Under the pieces are notes generated by a model that was not told where the DNA came from, did not search any database, and worked only from the letters and a program-made list of their open reading frames with translations. A program made the translations under genes and the position numbers. Of a stretch of 64,000 nt of DNA, positions 1 to 9,238 are shown piece by piece; the first letter of the stretch is position 1; each line of letters begins with the position of its first letter. The DNA comes from Mikania micrantha. Lineage: Eukaryota; Streptophyta; Magnoliopsida; Asterales; Asteraceae. The stretch is taken from positions 10,218,788 through 10,282,787 of the forward strand of contig CM018690.1 of NCBI GenBank assembly GCA_009363875.1, in the 5' to 3' direction.

Positions 1-260
1 AACATGGGTACATCATTTTTCTTCTTTTATGTATATGTGTAAATTTATTACCATATAAGATTTAAAAGTAGTTTATGTTTTGTTTATGTTAACATGATTT
101 ACAATTTTTGGTATAGTCTAACTCAAACTTCAAACTGCTATTAAATGTTAAACAGTGATAAATTTACACATGCATATAAAAGAAGTGTTGTCTATATGTA
201 ATAATGATATTAAACAAAAACAAAGATTTGAATTGATTTTGATAGAGTTATGTGGATTAA
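1..260. repeat. Foldback (MITE-like) repeat, copy A, cut by window start
   Basis: Inverted arms are visible: CTTCTTTTATG at 21-31 pairs with a CATATAAAAGAAG segment at 173-185, and the neighbouring aaatttatta / gataaattt segments extend the pairing. The same arm sequence recurs at 15379/15530 and 16474/16597, so this is one copy of a small repeat family. No coding capacity. Confidence 0.5.
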
Positions 261-360
261 CACAATAAGAATGTGTTATTATTTGATTTCAATCATATTT
301 ATATATTTAGATGTGTGTGTATGGATTGTATATTGTGAAAACCCCATCATAAAAATATAA

Positions 361-854
361 GGGTTGTTTGGTAACATCTGAACCATTAAGTGTTGAATGA
401 TTAAGATGTTTGAATAATTAAGAGGGTCTAAACCAGTAAGTGCTGAGCCAATTAGAGTGTTTGGTTGAGCATCTAAACCAAACTACAAAATAACCTTGTT
501 TCTCACAAAACCCTAACGCGTCGTCTACGATCTTCGACCGTCGTCATCGCACGTGAGCAACCTATTCCCATTATTGAATTGAAGCAGGTGATCGAACCTA
601 TTCCATCGTTGGTGCGTTAGTGCTTCCTCAAATCGAGCAACCTTTTCCATGGTCGGTGCTTCTAAAGAGGGGGGTGACGGGAGAGGGGGAGGCGACGGAA
701 GAGGGAGGTGATGGGAGAGGGGGACGACCCTTCCCTTTTTGTCCATTCAAACTTGCTTCAACATCTAAATGGTTCAGATGCTTAGTTAGACGTTTTTCTT
801 TATTCAGACGTGCAAAATAAACGGTCTGAACTCATTCAGACCCAACAAATAGCC
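361..854. mobile_element. Possible non-autonomous hAT-type element (MITE-like)
   Basis: The left end GGGTTGTTTGGTAACATCTG resembles the reverse complement of the right end (ggctatttgttgggtctgaa). Both ends carry degenerate 'ctgaacc/ggttcag' repeats, as in plant hAT-derived elements of this type. The centre holds a GA/GGGGA-rich tract at 661-725. I could not identify a clean 8-bp target duplication, so the borders are approximate. Short ORFs here look fortuitous. Confidence 0.35.
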
Positions 855-1129
855 ATGAGTCTTAAACCTTATCACAACCCTTCATTTTTTTATTATTTTA
901 AATCTTGAGGATATTATGGTATTTTAGATACACTTTTCTCTCTTCATATACCACTTTCTCCTTAAAAATCAAATACTTTTTACATATCTTATCAATTTCT
1001 TAAATAAAATTAAAGCATAAAACAGAGATTTTAATTATCTTTAATTTGAGTATAATATTGTTATAACTTTTCTTTTTGATTTTTTTACATGTTATGTGAA
1101 AAAAATTTAACATGTGCATTTTTTCTAGT

Positions 1130-2024
1130 TAATCCCATCAATTGTTTAGTCGTATTCATCTATTGTTTGAAACAAAACCGCTCATTAGTTGTTATCGAAA
1201 CATAAGTAATCACTCAGTTGTTTCAAATTTCTTCTTGTTCATCAACAGTTTGGTGATTATCATCAATTATTTGGTAGCATCTATACACATGTGTATTTTT
1301 TTCAGTCTTTCAGGTTTAATCACATTAATTGTTTATTGTTTGGTGATAATCAACAGTTGTTTTTGTCAAAATTACTTATTAGTTGTTTAATATTTGCAAT
1401 TGCTTCATCAAGAGTTTGATCTATATACATGTGTTGTTTTCGTGCTTTAATCACATCAACAATATGATCTATACAGATTTGTAGTTTTTCTTGTTTAATA
1501 ACATCAATAGTTTGATCCATACACATGTATTTTTAGTATAATATTGTTATAGTTTTCTTTAATTGTTTTGACGTGTTATGTGAAAAAAATTTAAATTAGT
1601 TGTTTCATATTTGTCCTCGTTCATAAACAATTTTGGTGATAATCGTCAATTGTTTGGGTGTTCATTGTAATTTGATCTATACACATGTTTAGTTTTTTAG
1701 CCTTTCAAGTTTGATCACATTAGTTGTTTGCTGGAGTTGTTTGTTGTTTTGTGATAATCAACAGTTATTTGGGTCATACTTACTTTATAGGTGTTATTAA
1801 AACATGGTTAATCACCTCACTTATTTTATATTTGTAATGGTTTATCAACATTTTGATCTATACACATTTTAGATTTTCTAGTTTAATCACATTAACAATT
1901 TTAATCCAAACAAATGGTAGCTTTTCTACTTTAACTACATCGACAATTTGATCTATACACATGTGTAGTTTCTGGTTTAATCACATTAACACTTTGTGGG
2001 CAATAATTAACAGTTTTTGCGGCG
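1130..2024. repeat. Degenerate interspersed/tandem repeat, left part
   Basis: Diverged copies of a roughly 45-50 bp unit with core 'tttgatctatacacatgtgtag', followed by 'tttttctagtttaatcacat', recur through this stretch (for example 1418-1530, 1673-1720, 1855-1990). The same unit resumes after element 1 at 12020-12110 and 13010-13180, so element 1 split an older repeat block. No ORF of note. The flanking AT-rich DNA at 260-360 and 860-1130 shows nothing recognisable. Confidence 0.6.
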
Positions 2025-2029
2025 AATTA
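2025..2029. repeat. Target-site duplication AATTA, left copy (element 1)
   Basis: AATTA directly precedes the TG of the left LTR and is repeated directly after the CA of the right LTR at 11960-11964. A perfect 5-bp duplication is typical of Ty3/Gypsy integration and proves both outer borders. Confidence 0.93.
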
Positions 2030-2365
2030 TGTCACACCCCCAAATTCCCACTCGTGGTGTCAGTCCACGTGGGTGTGACGTGGCCAGGATCACAGCTCAT
2101 GGTCATATAGAACGACTCTATATGAGTTACACAATCACACAGATTTGTAAAATAACATAGTTTCATTAATAAGCAGCGGAAAATGTTTCAACATCATAAG
2201 TAAATAAGTTTGCAGCGGAAAGTAAATTGTTTAACAGTCACTACATTGTTCTAGTTGTTTCAAAAACCAACAAATGCACACACAAGCCTAGGACATGAGT
2301 CTATATGCCATTGAGACTCCTTAATGCTTCCTTGAGTGCGTCCTAGCGTGTGATCCATCAATTAC

Positions 2366-2825
2366 CTGAGAATACATGCGAAAAGTGTCAACTATAAAGT
2401 TGGTGAGTTCACAGGTTTAGACAGACAGAAATAGTAAACAGACATATACTGGGTATGTTAAGTTTAGTTGTTGGATACTACGATCCGTGGAGTGTGTCAG
2501 TTCATCTTACCGAAACTAGACTGTTTCCGTTTGCCTCCGCGAGTCATCGCTGAACTCGCAATTCACATCGAAATTACACTCGTTATGACCTCCAGTCAAC
2601 ATTGGTGCCGAGTGGGGCTAGTCAAACCCAGTAGTACTACGTAATTACGACTCGTTTGTTTACACAACTAACGGTAAGGATAAGTGAGGACTTTAAGCGA
2701 TAATAGTTACACTCGAAAATGGTTTTCACAACATACCAGTCATATATCTAAAACAGTTGCATTGTATTCTCACCCCAATAGTTTAGTAAAACAGTTAAAG
2801 AGTAAAAGTGGGGCCGTAAACTCAC
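2366..2825 (-). other. Candidate LTR intron (element 1)
   Basis: On the minus strand, CAG|GTGAGTTT (consensus plant 5' splice site) begins at 2825 and the segment ends with TATTCTCAG at 2366, directly followed by GTAATT, a new donor-like GT. Length is 460 nt. The equivalent in element 3 is 38815-39272, and a diverged counterpart lies in element 4 at 45503-46036. Splicing itself is not shown by the sequence. Confidence 0.4.
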
Positions 2826-3113
2826 CTGAGTTTGAGAAGTGCGTGTTCTTACAAGAACAGTGTAGCTCGCCGGCTAGTAGTTACCTATATCACATAGGTG
2901 TTATAAGTTTGTGTTTGCATATATGTGGGTCTCACAGGACCGTGTTCGTGTCTAACAACTTCCAAGTTGTTATGTGGGTCGAGTTTACCGTGTTTGACCA
3001 TGTTTGACCGTGTTTGACCTAACAACCCGTTGGTGACGGTTTTTGGATCAAGTGTTCGTGTAACGTGCGGTTTAGTGTCGTGTGGATTGTACGGATACCA
3101 AAATTCATTCCCA

Positions 3114-3164
3114 TGTGGAAACTTACTATTTATAGTAAGTTCCTATTTTAGGAAAGTTTCCACA
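3114..3164. other. Nested inverted repeats in LTR
   Basis: An outer 11-bp stem (TGTGGAAACTT at 3114-3124 with AAGTTTCCACA at 3154-3164) encloses two further inverted repeats, ACTTACTA-TTTA-TAGTAAGT (3121-3140) and TTCCTA-TTT-TAGGAA (3140-3154). The inner and outer stems compete at their edges. The same layout is present in the other LTR near 10323-10373. Confidence 0.6.
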
Positions 3165-4276
3165 TTAGGCAAGTCATGCATAAAATCACATTCCGATTAT
3201 TCTAACTTGCATAATTACCCTAAATAGGCATGTTATCACATAGCACATAGTTACACATAGTCGGTTTAGCATGTTTTTGCGCGTAAAAGTTGCCATAATT
3301 AGAAAGTCACAAGATATGCATATATCACTAAGTCTAGATACAAATCTTATCATAATATCGTCATATTAGTCTTAAATAAATATTTAATCATAATCATTAT
3401 GACTAGCATGCTCCTATTCTTCAAATTGTAAAATAAAGTTACTATATTTAGTAACATTCCTAAATATCATACTATTAGCAATTTTAGTCATTCCAATGCA
3501 TCAAATAACCATCATATTAACTTCTAAACATCATTTCAAACATAGCTTATAAATCTAAACATACAAATGTGACTATTTCATCAAAAATACATACTTTGTA
3601 ACCTTAAAGTTACTAAAATTAGTAATGTTTACCAAGTGATCAAATATTGACAAATCAACCATTTCTAATCTTGCAAATCATCATCAATATCACTTATGAC
3701 AACATTTCCATATCAAGAATCATACCAATCGGCTTAGATCATTCATGCATGCTACTACAAACACCCATTTATGACCAAATCATTAACATGCACATTAACA
3801 TTATCATGGATCGTCACAAAACTTATTCTAAACATCATAGATCATCAACTATCATGTAATCATCATTAAACCCAGCACTAAAATTCGTGCATGTGCATCT
3901 AAGGTGTTTACATGTGTGTTTAAAGTCATGCATGTGAGTGTAAAGGTGAAGAAAGTGTGTTTTGGGTATAGAACTACCTTCTAATGCTTCAAGAATGCCA
4001 AGATGACGACAAGAACAGCCTCTAAACTCTCTAGACAGTAGGTTCTCGCAGGAAAATGATGGTGGTGATGATCTTCAAGCTTCAAGTGTGATCCTTCAAG
4101 CCTCAACTCTTCAAACCTTCAAGCTTGGAGCTTCAATGGAGGTCTCCCATGGCTTCCCAAGGGTCAAATCAGTGAGGAATAGTCGAAGTTGGTGTGTAGT
4201 ACCGGAGAAATGATAAAGAGTGGAGTTAATAGGCATGGTGGTCTTGATTTTATAAAGATTTGTCGACTGGCACCTG

Positions 4277-4399
4277 TCGCGTACCGCGGTGGAGAGTTAA
4301 AAGAATCTTCGCGTACCGCGAAGGATTTCGGGAGCCAAACCCCCGCGATTCCTGTCGCGTATCGCTATAATTCCTCCCGTTGGGCCATCGCGTACCGCG
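4277..4399 (-). promoter_or_regulatory. Four-copy CGCGGTACGCGA motif cluster, element 1 left LTR
   Basis: Motif copies start at 4277, 4309, 4355 and 4388 (spacing 32, 46, 33 bp) and read CGCGGTACGCGA on the element's sense strand. The copy at 4355 is degenerate (CGCGTATCGCT). Two copies sit in longer perfect inverted repeats with a GTA loop: 8-bp arms around 4388 and 7-bp arms around 4309. The cluster lies about 350-475 bp into the LTR, so it is probably in U3. The same cluster is at 11486-11608 in the other LTR. Confidence 0.65.
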
Positions 4400-4585
4400 A
4401 TGGGTCCCAGAGAAGTTCAATAAGCCAAGTTTTCTTGTTTTGAACCGATTTTCGCGTATTTTTCTATTACGATCGTCATTTCTCAACATTTAGTCATTGT
4501 TCCCAATATCTTAGGTTCCCTAGAACCTATGTGCAGTGAAAGTGTACTGTGATTTGATCCTTTCACCAACGTTCGTTATTCAAGA

Positions 4586-4649
4586 CACGTGCGAGTGTTG
4601 TGCGATAATTCCTCGAATTATCGATGTATTCTAGCTGTTGTGCCACGTG
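4586..4649 (-). promoter_or_regulatory. G-box - hairpin - G-box module, element 1 LTR
   Basis: CACGTG at 4586-4591 and at 4644-4649 flank a perfect inverted repeat CGATAATTC-CTC-GAATTATCG (4603-4623). Element 3 has the same arrangement at 36877-36940 with a different loop. CACGTG with flanking GACACGTGGC resembles bZIP-bound ABRE/G-box sites. The function is inferred. Confidence 0.5.
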
Positions 4650-4750
4650 TCACACTAAATACAATTATTCTAGTGCCACGTATGAAATAATAAAACATAT
4701 TATTATTTAAAATAATATAAGCGCTGACCTGGAATTTGCGAGGTGTCACA

Positions 4751-4760
4751 TCATCCCCCA
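4751..4760 (-). other. Polypurine tract, element 1
   Basis: On the minus strand the internal region ends ACTGGGGGATGA directly before TGTGACACC, the LTR start. A purine run next to the 3' LTR is the plus-strand DNA primer in LTR retrotransposons. Confidence 0.8.
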
Positions 4761-4769
4761 GTTAATAGA

Positions 4770-4786
4770 AATTTCGTCCCGAAATT
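4770..4786 (-). other. Conserved inverted repeat before the polypurine tract
   Basis: AATTTCG-TCC-CGAAATT on the plus strand, a 7-bp stem with a 3-nt loop, touches the pol stop codon. Element 4 has AAATTTCG-GGA-CGAAATTT at 53314-53332 and 62515-62533 in the equivalent place. Confidence 0.7.
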
Positions 4787-7700
4787 CAATTCGTGTTGTT
4801 GGTGTTAGTCTGGTTGGAGAATAGGTGAGGGTATTTCTGTTTCATCTGATCCTCTCGCTCCCAGGTGTATTCCGGTCCTCGCCGTGAGTTCCAACGAACT
4901 TTTACAATTGGTATTTTACTGAGTTTCAACTTCTTGATTTCTCGATCCATGATTTCCACCGGTTCCTCAACGAAGTGAAGTTGTTCATCAATCTGGATTT
5001 CCTCCAAAGGAATTGCGAGCGTCTCGTCCGATAAGCATTTCTTGAGGTTCGAAACATGAAACACATTGTGTATGCTACTCAATTCATGTGGTAGCTGTAG
5101 TTCGTAGGCCACAGTGCCTATCCGTTTAGTGATCTCGAATGGTCCGATATAGCGAGGGTTTAGCTTTCCCCGCTTTCCAAATCGAATCACTCCCTTCCAA
5201 GGCAATACTTTAAGAAGTACTCGATCTCCCACTTGGAATTCCAAAGGTTTGCGCCTTTTGTCGGCGTAGCTTTTCTGTCGATCCCGAGCTGCTGCCATTC
5301 GGTTACGTATCTGCACGATCTTTTCAGTTGTTTCGTGCACGAGCTCAGGTCCGGTCAGTTGGCTTTCACCAACTTCTGCCCAACAAAGTGGTGATCTGCA
5401 TTTACGTCCATAAAGTGCCTCAAAAGGTGCTGCTCCGATGCTGGTGTGATAACTGTTATTGTAAGAAAATTCCACCAAAGGTAGGTGAGTCTCCCAGCTA
5501 TTACCGAAATCAATCACACATGCTCGAAGCATGTCTTCCAGAGTTTGGATGGTTCGTTCACTCTGACCATCCGTCTGTGGATGATAAGCAGTGCTCATAT
5601 CCAATCTCGTCCCAAGTGCCTTGTGTAAGGACTTCCAAAAATGTGCCGTGAAACGGCTGTCTCGGTCAGATATAATAGAGATTGGGACTCCGTGTCTGGA
5701 TACGATTTCCTTCAAGTAGATTCGGGTTAACTTTTCCAACTTATCAGTTTCCTTAATCGGCAGGAAGTGTGCCGATTTCGTGAGTCGGTCTACGATAACC
5801 CAGATGGTATCGCAACCACTTGTTGTCTTTGGCAGCTTGGTGATAAAATCCATGGATATCTGTTCCCATTTCCATACTGGAATTTCTGGCTGTTGGAGTA
5901 ACCCTGACGGTTTCTGATATTCGACCTTAACTTTGGAGCAAGTCAGACACTTACTCACATAGATTGCGATTTCTGATTTCATATTAGGCCACCAATAAGT
6001 TGTCTTTAGGTCGTGGTACATCTTGTCAGAACCTGGATGTACTGAGTATCGACTCTTGTGAGCTTCATCCATCACTACTTCTCTTAATCCCCCGTAGCGT
6101 GGAATCCAAATTCGGTTCATCAGATAGTAAGCTCCGTCGTCTTTCTGTTTCATCTGTTTATCCATACCCCGCATAGCTTCGAGGATAAGGTTTTCCTTTT
6201 TCAGGGCTTCTTGTTGTGCTACTCGGATCTGATTAGGTAGCTCAGAATGAATGGTAAGTTGTAGTGCTCGTACGCGTTTGATTGTTTCTTTTCTACTTAA
6301 CGCATCGGCTACTACATTGGCTTTCCCGGGATGATACTTGATTGCACAGTCATAATCACCTATCAACTCGACCCATCTGCGTTGTCTCATGTTTAGCTCC
6401 TTTTGGTCGAAAATGTGCTGCAGGCTCTTATGATCCGTGAATATAGTGCACTTGGTGCCGTACAGATAGTGTCTCCAGATCTTCAATGCAAATACTACGG
6501 CTCCTAATTCCAGATCATGGGTCGTGTAATTTTTCTCGTGCACTTTCAATTGTCGTGACGCATAAGCTATGACCTTCTCGCGTTGCATCAGTACACAACC
6601 GAGTCCTTGCTTCGATGCGTCGCAGTAGACTACAAAGTCTTCGCACCCGTCTGGTAGTGATAAGATAGGTGCGCTGCACAACTTCTGCTTTAATAAGTCA
6701 AAAGCAGCTTCTTGTTTTTCTCCCCATTCGAACTTCTTGTCTTTATGCGTAAGGGAAGTCAATGATTGTGCGATCTTCGAGAATCCCTCGATAAACCGCC
6801 TGTAGTACCCGGCCAATCCTAAGAACTGTCGTACCTCTGTTGGAGTCTTAGGTGCAGTCCAGTTCTTGATTGCCGCAATCTTAGTTGGGTCTACGTGTAT
6901 CCCTTTCGCGTTTACCACGTGCCCAAGGAACTGCACTTCGCGAATCCAGAAATCACATTTGGAGAATTTCGCGTACAATTGTTCCTTCTTCAGTAGTTCT
7001 AAGACACGTCTCAAGTGTTCGGCATGTTCTTCTCGAGTCTTAGAATAGATCAGGATGTCATCAATGAATACGATTACGAACTTGTCGAGATATGGTTTAC
7101 ACACCCGATTCATGAGATCCATGAATACGGCCGGTGCGTTAGTCAGTCCAAAAGGCATTACCAGAAATTCGTAATGTCCGTACCGTGTTCTGAAGGCTGT
7201 CTTCGGTATATCTCCTTCTTGTACTCTGAGTTGATGGTAACCAGATCTTAAATCGATTTTTGAATAGTAGCTTGACCCTTGCAACTGATCAAACAGGTCG
7301 TCTATTCGAGGTAGAGGGTATCGATTCTTGATCGTCACCTTGTTCAGTTCTCGGTAGTCTATACACATACGGAATGAACCGTCTTTCTTCTTCACAAACA
7401 AGACCGGTGCTCCCCAAGGTGAGAAACTCGGTCGGATGAACCCTTTATCTAACAACTCTTGTAGTTGATTAGATAATTCATGCATTTCAGTAGGAGCCAA
7501 TCGGTATGGTGCCTTGGCTATTGGTGCTGCTCCTGGTGTCAGATCTATCTGAAACTCCACTTGTCGTGCTGGGGGTAGTCCCAGTAGATCGTCAGGAAAG
7601 ACTTCCGGATAATCGCGAACAATAGCGATGTCCTCGATCTTCCGTTCCTTCTTTGATTGTTCGGTGATAAGAGCTAGGATAGCCGTGTATCCTTTCCTCA

Positions 7701-8430
7701 AATATTTGTTTGCCTTCATGCAAGACATGATGTTTAATGGTATTCCGCGCCGTTCCCCTTGAATTGAAATCTGCTCTCCACTTGGCAATGTAATTCGCAC
7801 GATCTTCCCATTGCACACGATCTCGGCGTGATTTGCAGATAGCCAATCCATTCCAATCACCACGTCGAAGCTCCCGAGAGTTACTGGCATCAAGTCAATC
7901 ATCAACTGATGATCTGCTAAGGTTAGAACACATCCCTTGATGATATGTTGTGTTTCGATCAGTTTGCCATCCGCTAGCTCTACGGTATACTTATAATCTA
8001 ATGATGTTGGTGTAATGTCAAGCAATTTGCTAAATTCATTAGAGATAAAACTCCTATCGGCACCGGTATCAAATAATATACTAGCATAGACATTATTTAA
8101 CAGAAACGTACCGGTAACGACGTTCGGATCATCTTTAGCTTCACCGGATCCGATCACGAATGCCCGACCCCTAGCCGGGTTGCCACCTGCATTCTTGTTC
8201 TGCGGACAATCTCGGCGCATGTGGCCCGGCTTTCCGCAAGTGAAGCACCCCTTTATTGTGTTATCCTTATTGAGGTTGGGGTTGGGGTTTGATCGGCATT
8301 CTTTGGCCATGTGCCCGTTTCTCCCACAGTTGGTGCATTTGACTCTCTTGCATGGGCCAAAGTGATGGAAGTTACAGTTGTTACATTTTGGGCTGTTGCC
8401 CTGGTATCCTCCTTTGTTCTGAGTGTTTGG
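4786..8430 (-). CDS. Element 1 Pol with nucleocapsid zinc knuckles (PR-RT-RNaseH-IN-chromodomain-like)
   Basis: This open frame runs from just after an in-frame TAG at 8431-8433 to a TGA at 4786-4788. Numbered from the first internal Met (8310, 1,174 aa), it has a CCHC knuckle at 22-35, with another just before that Met. The aspartic protease DTGA is at 81-84 and the RT active site FIDD at 415-418. RNase H acidic residues lie near 563, 601, 626 and 669. The integrase zinc finger is H751/H758/C788/C791, with a DDE core at D821/D882/E918. A GPF motif is near 1056, with a chromodomain-like tail at about 1117-1164. All catalytic residues I can check are present and no stop interrupts the frame. 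It would process the polyprotein, copy RNA to DNA and integrate it. Its expression depends on the damaged gag upstream, so it may work only in trans or not at all. Confidence 0.9.
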   Translation of the reverse strand, partial: PNTQNKGGYQGNSPKCNNCNFHHFGPCKRVKCTNCGRNGHMAKECRSNPNPNLNKDNTIKGCFTCGKPGHMRRDCPQNKNAGGNPARGRAFVIGSGEAKDDPNVVTGTFLLNNVYASILFDTGADRSFISNEFSKLLDITPTSLDYKYTVELADGKLIETQHIIKGCVLTLADHQLMIDLMPVTLGSFDVVIGMDWLSANHAEIVCNGKIVRITLPSGEQISIQGERRGIPLNIMSCMKANKYLRKGYTAILALITEQSKKERKIEDIAIVRDYPEVFPDDLLGLPPARQVEFQIDLTPGAAPIAKAPYRLAPTEMHELSNQLQELLDKGFIRPSFSPWGAPVLFVKKKDGSFRMCIDYRELNKVTIKNRYPLPRIDDLFDQLQGSSYYSKIDLRSGYHQLRVQEGDIPKTAFRTRYGHYEFLVMPFGLTNAPAVFMDLMNRVCKPYLDKFVIVFIDDILIYSKTREEHAEHLRRVLELLKKEQLYAKFSKCDFWIREVQFLGHVVNAKGIHVDPTKIAAIKNWTAPKTPTEVRQFLGLAGYYRRFIEGFSKIAQSLTSLTHKDKKFEWGEKQEAAFDLLKQKLCSAPILSLPDGCEDFVVYCDASKQGLGCVLMQREKVIAYASRQLKVHEKNYTTHDLELGAVVFALKIWRHYLYGTKCTIFTDHKSLQHIFDQKELNMRQRRWVELIGDYDCAIKYHPGKANVVADALSRKETIKRVRALQLTIHSELPNQIRVAQQEALKKENLILEAMRGMDKQMKQKDDGAYYLMNRIWIPRYGGLREVVMDEAHKSRYSVHPGSDKMYHDLKTTYWWPNMKSEIAIYVSKCLTCSKVKVEYQKPSGLLQQPEIPVWKWEQISMDFITKLPKTTSGCDTIWVIVDRLTKSAHFLPIKETDKLEKLTRIYLKEIVSRHGVPISIISDRDSRFTAHFWKSLHKALGTRLDMSTAYHPQTDGQSERTIQTLEDMLRACVIDFGNSWETHLPLVEFSYNNSYHTSIGAAPFEALYGRKCRSPLCWAEVGESQLTGPELVHETTEKIVQIRNRMAAARDRQKSYADKRRKPLEFQVGDRVLLKVLPWKGVIRFGKRGKLNPRYIGPFEITKRIGTVAYELQLPHELSSIHNVFHVSNLKKCLSDETLAIPLEEIQIDEQLHFVEEPVEIMDREIKKLKLSKIPIVKVRWNSRRGPEYTWEREDQMKQKYPHLFSNQTNTNNTN

Positions 8431-9165
8431 CTAGGTGGCAGTGAAAACTTTGGCAGGTGCTGGGCGATGTTGGGTCGGTTGCTGAGGTGAGAAAGTACGG
8501 TTATTGCTGGGTTCCCACTTTCGCTTGGGCTCTTGAGGCTTCAGGTGTTCACCTCTTTTAGGCAGTTTCCCTTGGGCTACCGCCTGATCAGTCAGTTTGT
8601 GTGCCAAGCGTATCAGTGGTTGGATAGTAGAGTGGTCGGAAGCAGTGACCGTGCTCTGGATTTGTTCCGGCAATCCACTGATAAATTGCTCAATCTTCTT
8701 GTACTCCGGCGTCACCATCGCCGGGCACAGCTTGCACAGTTCATGAAACCGAGTACAGTACTTCTCGATCTCTGATCCTACCATCTTGTGTACCCAGAAC
8801 TCTTCCTCCAGTTTCCTAATTTCATCCCGAGGACAGTATTCTTCGTGGAGCATCCTGGTGAAGTTGTCCCATGGAATTGAGTTTGCGGTGTCCAGTCCAA
8901 GGGTTTGGACATGAGTGTTCCACCAGGTGAGGGCCGGTCCCTCCAATGTTCCCGTGGCGTATTTTACCCGGTTCTCATCCGAGCATTCAGCTATAGAGAA
9001 AACTGACTCCAGCTTCTCTATCCAACGAAGCAGTCCCACTGCTCCTTCAGTACCTTGAAACTTGTGAGGGTGGCAGCTCAGGAATGCCTTAAACGAGCAT
9101 CCCTTCGTCGCTCCCCCGTGGGATCCTGTGCGTCGGGGTTCAATGCAACGTGTTAGTGTCTAATG
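8431..9165 (-). pseudogene. Element 1 Gag, 5'-truncated and ended by in-frame TAG
   Basis: The frame encodes a Retrotrans_gag-type capsid (motifs GLLRWIEKLESVF, ALTWWNTHV, EYCPRDEI) matching element 3 Gag. Its first roughly 55 residues and ATG are gone: sequence alignable to element 3 restarts at GSHGGATKGCSFKAF near 9125, only about 100 bp from the primer site. No ATG opens the frame. An amber codon at 8431-8433 separates the capsid from zinc knuckles that continue in the same frame. Element 3 has the same amber codon in the same ACC-TAG-CCA-AAC context at 41637. What it could be instead: a readthrough Gag-Pol whose start was deleted. Confidence 0.8.
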
Positions 9166-9218
9166 TAGAGCAGTGGCTATAGTCTAAGTTTACTATATGC
9201 AAACCTAGTTCCCTATAA

Positions 9219-9235
9219 CCAAGGCTCTGATACCA
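9219..9235 (-). other. Primer binding site, element 1
   Basis: On the minus strand TGGTATCAGAGCCTTGG lies 3 nt inside the 5' LTR (9239). It matches the 3' end of plant initiator tRNA-Met, the usual primer of plant Gypsy elements. It fixes the element's transcription direction as minus. Confidence 0.9.
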
Positions 9236-9238
9236 GTC

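Larger units (their letters stand above)
2030..4750 (-). repeat. Element 1, 3' LTR
   Basis: Starts TGTCACACCCCC and ends GGTGTCACA on the plus strand, giving the usual TG...CA ends. It is the same length as the right copy at 9239-11959. It contains a donor-like site (2826|2825), a recursive-splice-like site (2366|2365), four CGCGTACCGCG-type motifs (4277-4399), a G-box/hairpin module (4586-4649) and three 10-bp TGTTTGACC repeats (2991-3020). Small ORFs inside are not conserved as proteins. Confidence 0.95.

Noticed and set aside
2684..3227. Small ORFs in the element 1 LTRs (107 and 65 aa, repeated at 9893-10436)
   Set aside because: Found only because LTRs are duplicated; not conserved in the element 3 LTR and on the antisense strand of the element.
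9219..9235. Possible tRNA-Met gene fragment
   Set aside because: Only the primer-complementary bases are present next to LTR ends; no cloverleaf. The same holds at 39601, 46300, 55501 and 31106.
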